Source: Corylus avellana (Eukaryota > Streptophyta > Magnoliopsida > Fagales > Betulaceae). From it: 64,000 nt of DNA. Below are positions 56,930 through 64,000 of this stretch, in pieces (within the stretch, counting starts at the first letter, position 1; the number at the start of each line of letters is the position of its first letter). The stretch is from the NCBI RefSeq assembly GCF_901000735.1, contig NC_081547.1, positions 26,709,382 through 26,773,381 on the forward strand, in the 5' to 3' direction. A program made the position numbers and the translations under genes. The notes below the pieces were generated by a model. The model was given only the letters and a program-made list of their open reading frames with translations, was not told the DNA's origin and did no database searches.

Positions 56930-57897
56930 TTACTCATTAACAGTATAGATCCGATCCTTCGGCAAAAAGACATCAGTCAGAACAGTCTTCGATTGCAAAG
57001 AAGCCACGAGCAATTTCACACCCTAACAACATATCAGATAAAGTAACAAAATACTCATGATCATGTGTAATAATATCAGTGGCAGTGCATGCAAATTAAA
57101 ATAGAGAGAGAAAGGGATTAATGCTATACCTCATCCATGCCGAAATTTACCACCTTCTCCTCAACAGCCCCTACGTCAGTGACATTAAATTTGCTAAGTA
57201 GAGAGATAGCAGAGATGGTGGACATGGGCTTGACGTCAAGATTATCCATAACCATGTAAGTAATCAACCCTTTCACGTAACCTCCCTCACTAGAGGAGGA
57301 GGCTGCCTTGTTCTTGTTGATATCCCTTGGTGGGTACTCTACGTAATTTACCTCTCGGGTCATTGGATTCCTGCACCTAGGACAATGTGCTCTAGGGTCA
57401 TTAGCTACGGACTTACAGCTATTGCTGCAGCTGCCACACCTATAAAATTTCATGTCTGTGCATGAGTGCTCAACGTAACTTTGCTCGGTGGTCATTGGAT
57501 TCCTGCACGAAGGACAATTTGCTCTGGGGTCATTAGCCACGTAATTGCAGTTGTTGTAGCCGCTACACCTGTAAAATTTCCTGTCTGTGTCTGAGTTCTC
57601 AACGCGTGGCAAGAGGAGAGGGACTTGAGCACCAGAAATGGCTATTTTTGGGTTTAGCAGAAAGTCTTTGTCTTGGTCTGGCTGAATGTAAATATCGCTC
57701 AAATTCTCTATGCTCTCGTACAGGCTATGCAAGCAGCCTGCCATGTTTTTCTTCTGTAAGAGCCTGGTGACAGTCCCGACCGGCAGAGTAAAAATGCTAA
57801 AGAGGAAATCAACAAATTGCTTGTCTGCTTCCGCGAAGAGGACTCGATGGCGCTTTGTGTCTATCAAAAGCTTCAGGGTTACCTTCGTTCCTGCCAT
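56930..57897 (-). CDS. DUF674 family protein with duplicated Cys cluster
   Basis: Exon 1 57897-57130 (256 aa), intron 57129-57023 (107 bp), exon 2 57022-56930 (30 aa); 286 aa, the longest copy. MAGTKVTLKLLIDTKRHRV, AEADKQFVDFLFSIFTLPVG, then PKIAISGAQVPLLLP. The Cys segment occurs twice: FYRCSGYNNCNYVANDPRAN with CPSCRNPM, then FYRCGSCSNSCKSVANDPRA with CPRCRNPM. It is a tandem duplication of ~40 residues (about 57345-57590). Each half keeps four or more Cys. TYMVMDNLDVKPMS and EKVVNFGMDE end the exon. Minus-strand TATA CTATAAAAAGGG is near 57971-57982; the GAATTC element is absent. With the 60.8-kb gene it forms a distinct subfamily (MAGTK start, lacking KEGGG). Confidence 0.9.
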
Positions 57898-57982
57898 TTT
57901 AGGTATTTCAATGCTAATTAAAAAGGTTTCAGGTGAGTTAGCTAGTGCCCTCCATTGGCTTGGCTGTGACCCTTTTTATAGT

Positions 57983-59205
57983 CTTTAGGCTCTACGGATC
58001 AATGGATACAAATTAATGAGAGATTCTATATATGTCCAACTATACTGAAATACATGAAATTGTATAATACGCTTGAGATCATGTATATCTATATTAAAGC
58101 GTGGTGCAGGATTACATAATAATATGATCACTATTAAATTACTTCAATCATTAAATTATAATATACCATAACTTATGCACCAAGGAAAGAAAAAAAGAAG
58201 TAAAAGGCATATAATAACTTTTGCATTTGAGTGTATATAAGGAAAGTTGCTTTTCAAGAAAAGCATGCCTTTCTTTTCCACCTTTCTTTTCCAAAAATTT
58301 CAATGAGCTCTTTTCTCACTGTTTGCCCAAGCTTTTTTTCGAATTTTTTGCCCAAGCTGGATGACATAATAGACAAAACAAAATCAAGGCTGAAAACACA
58401 ATAGGATTAGAAATTAACCCCTAGTACGTAGCTTGGTTGCCAAGAAACCAAAAGAAAATTTGGGACGTCCGTAGCAAGTATTTCTTACTTTTCCTTTGTG
58501 TTATACTGTGTCAAACAGGATGATTCAAAAGGAAGAAGATGAGATGTACTAGAACACCGACCAAGCTTTATCCTTTTTTATTTTATTTTTTAATCCCTGT
58601 AATTTATTTGAAAAGTTAAGATACTAATAATCTACCTTTTTATATTTTTGAGCTATAATATTTTCAGATTATCTATACATATGTGATAGAGGGACTGCAT
58701 AGGCTGATCAAGTGATTAATTAGAATGAAATTCCGGACACCAATTATTGTTATTTTCTATTTGGGCTTCAGTTATATATATTTTCCAACTTGCAAAGGGA
58801 CAGTAGAGCCCCTCGAGACGCGGACATAAATTGGCTACAATAGTGATGTATTATTTAACATGTGAGAATTAATCACATGTTTTTTAAGAGCATTAATATA
58901 AAAAAAAAATTCTGTCATCGAAACTCAGAATTATCCTCGGCAGTTGCAGGTTATAATTAACTGAAGTTTACTTATTAATTTGATAAATTAAGCATTTGCT
59001 GCTTCACAAACAAATAAATAAAAAAACATAGTTCCACACCAGATAATATTGGATTAACATAGAACATAAAAGAAGGTCATGAAACAGAACATGATAAACA
59101 TGGTTGCAACTAAAACACCTCAATACCAATTTCATGGAGTTCTTGTAACTTGAAATTTAAAGACCAATAAGAAGCAACAACAGTGCCTTCATTAAACATC
59201 TTCAA
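57983..59205. other. Upstream DNA, no gene
   Basis: AT-rich. 58960-59200 is the 3' flank of the next minus-strand unit (AAGCATTTGCTGCTTCACAA and AAGAAGCAACAACAGTGCC, as at 56690-56920). No coding content. Confidence 0.45.
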
Positions 59206-59399
59206 CTACTCCTCATTAACGGTACTATGGTTTTGATCCTTGGGCAGGAAGACATCAGTCAAAACAGTTTTTGATTGCAAAGAAGCCACGAGCAATCTTA
59301 CACCCTAGCAACATACCAAATAAAGGAACAAATTAAAATAGTCATCATGTGTAATAATAAAGTACAAATTAAACATCGATCGCATGACTAAACCTCGTC
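59206..59399 (-). CDS. DUF674 exon 2 and intron, probably shared or orphaned
   Basis: Exon 2 59304-59206 (GVRLLVASLQSKTVLTDVFL ending NEE stop) is open and very close to 57022-56930. The sequence upstream aligns with the intron of that gene up to CCTCGTCA at 59392, exactly where exon 1 should end, and then homology stops. Either this is the exon 2 of the 60858 gene, whose intron has grown to 942 bp by insertion, or it is the remainder of a separate unit that lost exon 1. Confidence 0.7.
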
Positions 59400-60246
59400 A
59401 TTTTTTCTTTTTCTTTAACCAGATCCTTTCATGTTTTATTAGACATTTGCTGCTTCATAACAATAATAATAATATATAGCTTATGAAAAAAACAGGGCAA
59501 AACAAAACGAAAGATGATACTCTAAAATTAATAAGCAATTGATGAGTAGTTGGGCGGTAAATTAACGTGCATGAAACACGAATGCTGGAGGGCCATGGAC
59601 TTGGGGATGGATTGGCTATTTCCCAATTCCAAAATTTGTATCCTTTCATATTTTGATAGGAAGGAATATAAGGTTTTCTAAAGAAAATAAAAAGTAAAGG
59701 AAAAAGATCTCTTCCAACTAATCATTTCGAGGGAATCGGCCTCCAATTGATGTTTTTAGCAGTGATGATTTGCCTTACGGCATTTATATCCTTTCATAAA
59801 GAGGATTTTAGCTTATTCTAGAAAATTAATTATTACAGAATCACTTATTAATAAGAAAATTGCAATCATGCAATTATTACAAAAATAATTCCTAAAAATA
59901 GAGAGATTACAATAATATACAATTATTATGATTATATATAGAAGAATATAATTAGGAAAACTTTATGGGATCCAATCATAATATTTCTACTATTGATTTT
60001 TTTTTTTCCTGAAATAATTGAGTTCCAAATGAAAGAGTAGAACCCTATATATGCCCATTTTTTTAGCCCTTTAGGTGATATCTGCTATTAAATTCCCACA
60101 AATTGCTTCCAAAATAAAAAAATAAAAAATAAAACTAATAGCAAAAGAGGCATTCGTTAACAGAACGTAAATGAAGCTTTGATACATATAGATCGAGTTG
60201 TAATTATGCACAGAATTGGAAAAGCAAGGAGGAATGCAATACATAC
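59400..60246. other. Intron or intergenic insert
   Basis: AT-rich, with ACATTTGCTGCTTCATAAC at 59448, which resembles DUF674 3' flank, supporting a lost unit between the two genes. No open frame of note. Confidence 0.45.
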
Positions 60247-60858
60247 CTCATCCATGCCAAAATCCACCACTTTCTCCTCAACAGCCCCCACGTCCGTGAC
60301 ATTAAACTTGCTAAGTAAAGTGATAGCAGAGATGGTGGACATGGGCTTGACGTCAAGATTATCCATAACCATGTACGTAATCAACCCTTTCACGTAACCT
60401 CCCTCATTAGAGGAGGATGCCTTGATATCGCTTGGTGGGTCTACGTAACTTATCTCAGTCGTCATTGAACTCTGGCACGAAGGACATATTGCTCTCCGGT
60501 CAATAGCCACGTAGTTGTGGTTTCTACACGTATAAAATTTAATGGCTGTATTTGACTGGTCAACGCTTGGCAAGAGGAGAGGGACTTGAGCACCGGAAAT
60601 GGCTACTTTTGGGTTTAGCACAAAGTCTTTGTCTTGGTCCGGCTGAATGTAAATATCACTCAGACTCTCAATGCTATTGTACAGGCTACGCAAGCAGCCT
60701 GCCATGTTTTGCTTTTGTAGGAGCTTTGTGACAGTTCCGACCGGAAGAGTCAAAATGCTAAAGAGAAAATCGACAAATTTATTGTCTGCCTCAGCAAACA
60801 GCACTCGACGGCTCTTCTTGTCTATCAAAAGCTTCAGGCTTACCTTAGTTCCTGCCAT
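60247..60858 (-). CDS. DUF674 family protein, exon 1
   Basis: 204 codons from ATG 60858 to GAG/GTATGT (60247/60246). MAGTKVSLKLLIDKKSRRV, AEADNKFVDFLFSILTLPVG, LNPKVAISGAQVPLLLP. The Cys cluster is reduced: FYTCRNHNYVAIDRRAICPSCQSSM has three Cys where others have four. TYMVMDNLDVKPMS and EKVVDFGMDE follow. No stops. Its exon 2 is probably 59304-59206, across a 942-bp intron, giving ~236 aa. The promoter differs from the rest: TATATATATAAAG near 60915-60930 with no GAATTC box. An upstream in-frame ATG at 60894 adds a hydrophobic leader, but paralogs start at MAGTK. Confidence 0.87.
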
Positions 60859-60939
60859 TTTAGATCGGTTGATGATTATGAATATCTTCGACACTCGCGC
60901 AAGAGGACGTACGGCTTTATATATATATCGAGGCCAAGG

Positions 60940-61596
60940 GATCCGGTGCTTGAAATATAGAATATTGTGGCAATATTATGATAATATTTTGAGAATATTA
61001 ATTACGATAATATTCCTTATTACTTTCCATGCCTGGCTCAATCATAATTGATTATTTCCAAATTTTCCTGATTTAATATTTGTTGTATTTTCATTTTTTA
61101 CTGATAAATAAAGCTGTACAACGGATAACATGTGAATTGTTACAATCTACAATTCAAAAGTACACATGATAAGTAATCTGCAAAAACAGTGATTTGAGTT
61201 CAAAACAACCGATAAAAGCAAGGCCCATTATCTCCATTATCCGAAGAACAACCGGAAGACTTATACATAAGAAGATCAAGTAGATTAATAAAGAACCGGA
61301 TAGATTTATGTATTGTTGGGGAGTGTGATTTGAAAATGCAAGTAGAAAAATCTATATTTTAAAATTGCGAGGGTGCATTTTTTTAAATGCATAATTGTAA
61401 AGATTAAACAGCGATTTAAAGGCCAAATGATAATTTTATCAAACGGCTGTTTTTAAAAATAGCGTTTTTTAGATCACACGTTTTAAATTACATGTTTTGA
61501 AATTGCAAATCCAAACAAATCCTATAACTATATCTGCAGTGTCATTTGAAATGTTGTTAGCTGAGCGAACGGAAGAGTTTGTTTCATCTTCACGTT
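60940..61596. other. AT-rich flank and hAT-like MITE remnant
   Basis: 61320-61510 holds GATTTGAAAATGCAAG...AAATTGCAAATCCAAAC, mirrored T/A-rich arms of the same family as 15760 and 47287. No gene. Confidence 0.4.
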
Positions 61597-62270
61597 NNNN
61601 NNNNNNNNNNNNNNNNNNNNNNNNNNNNNNNNNNNNNNNNNNNNNNNNNNNNNNNNNNNNNNNNNNNNNNNNNNNNNNNNNNNNNNNNNNNNNNNNNNNN
61701 NNNNNNNNNNNNNNNNNNNNNNNNNNNNNNNNNNNNNNNNNNNNNNNNNNNNNNNNNNNNNNNNNNNNNNNNNNNNNNNNNNNNNNNNNNNNNNNNNNNN
61801 NNNNNNNNNNNNNNNNNNNNNNNNNNNNNNNNNNNNNNNNNNNNNNNNNNNNNNNNNNNNNNNNNNNNNNNNNNNNNNNNNNNNNNNNNNNNNNNNNNNN
61901 NNNNNNNNNNNNNNNNNNNNNNNNNNNNNNNNNNNNNNNNNNNNNNNNNNNNNNNNNNNNNNNNNNNNNNNNNNNNNNNNNNNNNNNNNNNNNNNNNNNN
62001 NNNNNNNNNNNNNNNNNNNNNNNNNNNNNNNNNNNNNNNNNNNNNNNNNNNNNNNNNNNNNNNNNNNNNNNNNNNNNNNNNNNNNNNNNNNNNNNNNNNN
62101 NNNNNNNNNNNNNNNNNNNNNNNNNNNNNNNNNNNNNNNNNNNNNNNNNNNNNNNNNNNNNNNNNNNNNNNNNNNNNNNNNNNNNNNNNNNNNNNNNNNN
62201 NNNNNNNNNNNNNNNNNNNNNNNNNNNNNNNNNNNNNNNNNNNNNNNNNNNNNNNNNNNNNNNNNNNNNN
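61597..62270. other. Assembly gap (674 N, sized)
   Basis: Unlike the 100-N gaps, this has a specific length, so it was probably sized by read pairs or a map. Open frames reported across it are artefacts of unknown bases. Confidence 0.95.
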
Positions 62271-64000
62271 CTGTTTGGGATTGCGGTGAAAAATAGAGCT
62301 TTTCGATATAGAGCTTTTGTCTATGAGCTTTTGTTTAAAGTGCTTCTACTGAAAAATTATTACATGTTTGGTAACTGCATTTCTTAAGTACTTTTTTATT
62401 TTTTTAGTGATGTTTGGTAACAAAACAAAAAAAGTGCTTTTAGTTGTAAAAATGACAATAAAGGACATGTAATTTTTTTTCTTTCTATTTTATAGCAACC
62501 TTTTTATATAAAAATGATTAATGTTAACTTTTTTTAAAAAAATTATTTTGTAAAAAAAAATGATACCAATACCAAGAAAAGAAAGCTAAGCTAAAAAATT
62601 TGCTTAGCTTTGCAAAATTTTCCCATTCATCATTGTCTTGGTGGCCGTTTGATTGTAAATTTTGTACAAAAAGGAAGAAATCTTTGAGATGCTGCAACAA
62701 GTTACAAGAAGAGCATTAAAAGAATCAAATTTTAAATATTTTATTCCAATAACCATAAATTTTAATCTATTATATATATATATATATATAACAATTTAAT
62801 ATATATAACAATTTAAATCTTTCCCCTACACTTCAAAAGCTGAGGCACATCACCCTATTGAAGCCTGGAGGAAATCGTTCCTAACTTCTAATTATACGGT
62901 GAGAAAAAAATCCAATTCCAATGAGATTGAAGAAGGATAATTTAATTTACCAAAAACAAATAATAAATAAAAGAAGAAGAATTTAGATAAGGTGAAAAAA
63001 AAACACTAGTCATTTAAGATATGCAGAGAAGTTTGTTGTGCTCGAGACGCCCAAGCACACTCATTCTCTCTGCCCAAGACGCCCAAGCTATCACTCTTTC
63101 TTTCTCTTTGCCCAAGACACACAAGACTAGCAGCAGACCAGCTATCACTCGTTCTCTCTGCCCAAAGACCATCTCTTTGCCCAAGACCAGCTATCACACG
63201 CACAAGTTCTCTCTATTTTGTTATTTATCTTCTTCCATTCTATTTTCTCTAATTCTTTTACTTCTCTTCTTTGTAGGTTTCTCTCTTATATTTTTTCTTT
63301 ACTTTTGTGTTCAGTAAGATATGTCAATATTTTTGTTTTATTGTAAAAAAAGAGATGGAAAGAAGCAAAATCAAACGAAGCTCTAAACTCACCGGCGATG
63401 GGATCAACAACTTCTGCTTGGGTCTCTCTCCCTATAGCGGCTCTGTAGTGGGTTCAAAAGTGATCCTTTCCCCAGTATGCGTACTGGGGGAAGGTTTCCC
63501 CCTCAACGTGGGGGAAACTCGGCCAAGGTTTCACCCACGCTGTATTCTTTCTAATATTTTCGTCTCTTCTCTGTGATCTTCGTCCATGTTTTTCTCTCTA
63601 TTTTTTCTAAGTCTCTTTTCTGCACGTCTCTCTGTGTGGACTGCTTATTTTCATTTTGATTTGTTTTTCTCACCTGCAACGGCATCAACAATTTCTGCCG
63701 GATCTTCCTTGCTCTGGAGTAGCCTCCAACTGCAGCAACGAGAAGGACAAATCGAAGAGGTTGGAAAGAGATGGGTATGGTTGCCATTTGTTGAAATTGG
63801 TATGGGTATTTTTGTTAGTTCATATATTTCATTAATGAAAACTGCGGCGCGCCTTTCTCTCCAGAAGTCCGTTTGAGCATAAGCCTCATTTTCTAGCTTC
63901 AGCCCAAACGTGGTGTTCAGCGTTTGGGACCTCAGAAGTGCTTTCTAATGTTACCAGCGACAACCATTTTTTCAGCGAACTTTTGAGGGTCTCGAGCAGC
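62271..64000. other. Repeat-rich end of window, no identified gene
   Basis: 62271-62460 resembles a transposon end (TGTTTGGGATTGCGGTG, GTGCTTTTAG). 63020-63200 has imperfect repeats of TGCCCAAGAC and AGCTATCAC. 63467-63518 has two strong hairpins. ATCAACAACTTCTGC and ATCAACAATTTCTGC phrases lie 280 bp apart. I see splice- or UTR-like pyrimidine-rich stretches but no product I can name. Confidence 0.4.
63467..63518. repeat. Two adjacent GC-rich hairpins
   Basis: CCCCAGTA-TGCG-TACTGGGG (63470-63489) and GTTTCCCCC-TCAACGT-GGGGGAAAC (63494-63518) are perfect inverted repeats with 4- and 7-base loops, only 4 bases apart. They stand out in AT-rich DNA. Function unknown. Confidence 0.8.

Noticed and set aside
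61497..62387. Long open frames across the 674-N gap
   Set aside because: More than 220 of the codons are unknown bases; the flanks encode nothing recognisable.

Overview
This window is plant nuclear DNA, most likely from a woody eudicot. The evidence is GT-AG introns, TATA-box promoters, a plant lectin-type receptor kinase, Copia and MULE elements with plant-type primer sites, and very AT-rich intergenic DNA. Recurrent GGGGTGGCCGAACCACC-type repeats make me lean towards Fagales, but that is only an impression. The assembly has five 100-N gaps of unknown true size (from 8979, 14451, 33681, 38344 and 52865) and one 674-N gap (61597-62270).

Layout. 1-2290 (-): two-exon MULE transposase running off the left edge. 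2300-6650: MITEs, a 395-bp direct repeat, and an internally deleted Copia element with two ~660-bp LTRs. 6856-8978 (-): kinase half of a G-type lectin receptor kinase, cut by a gap, with an HRN instead of HRD catalytic motif. 9079-11309 (+): last two exons of an MKP1-like MAPK phosphatase; a longer but frameshifted copy of the same gene lies at 30430-31862. 13.5-60.9 kb: a cluster of DUF674-family genes, the dominant feature. 61-64 kb: repeat-rich sequence with no gene I can identify.

The DUF674 cluster has at least 20 recognisable units. Each complete unit has one large exon (~600-770 bp), a short intron, and a small second exon that almost always begins GGTGTGAAATTG. Units that look intact are 22125-23085 (+), 35307-36218 (-), 42446-43455 (+), 49906-50774 (+), 56930-57897 (-), and probably 59206/60247-60858 (-). 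Gap-truncated units are 13811-14446 and 14551-15404. Damaged units are 16484-17344, 19294-20244, 28807-29988, 33443-33545 and 46007-46947. The rest are promoter-only, exon-2-only or body-deleted relics. Many units share a core promoter (AAGAGTGAATTC about 20-27 bp before the TATA box) and upstream copies of a ~90-bp module carrying a TTGACT W-box core, so the copies were probably co-regulated.

The cluster grew by segmental duplication: a ~3-kb inverted pair around 35.2-43.6 kb, a second inverted pair around 48.6-53.8 kb, and a direct block repeat 13.56-16.48 versus 45.6-48.03 kb. Copies decayed by indels, exon-1 deletion and transposon insertion. Because copies are paralogous, several insertions (MITEs, a SINE, a TRIM, a LINE tail) can be dated against an empty site or exact target duplication elsewhere in the window. 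The molecular function of DUF674 proteins is not established; the sequence shows a conserved N-terminal fold, a variable Cys cluster and a conserved end, nothing more.
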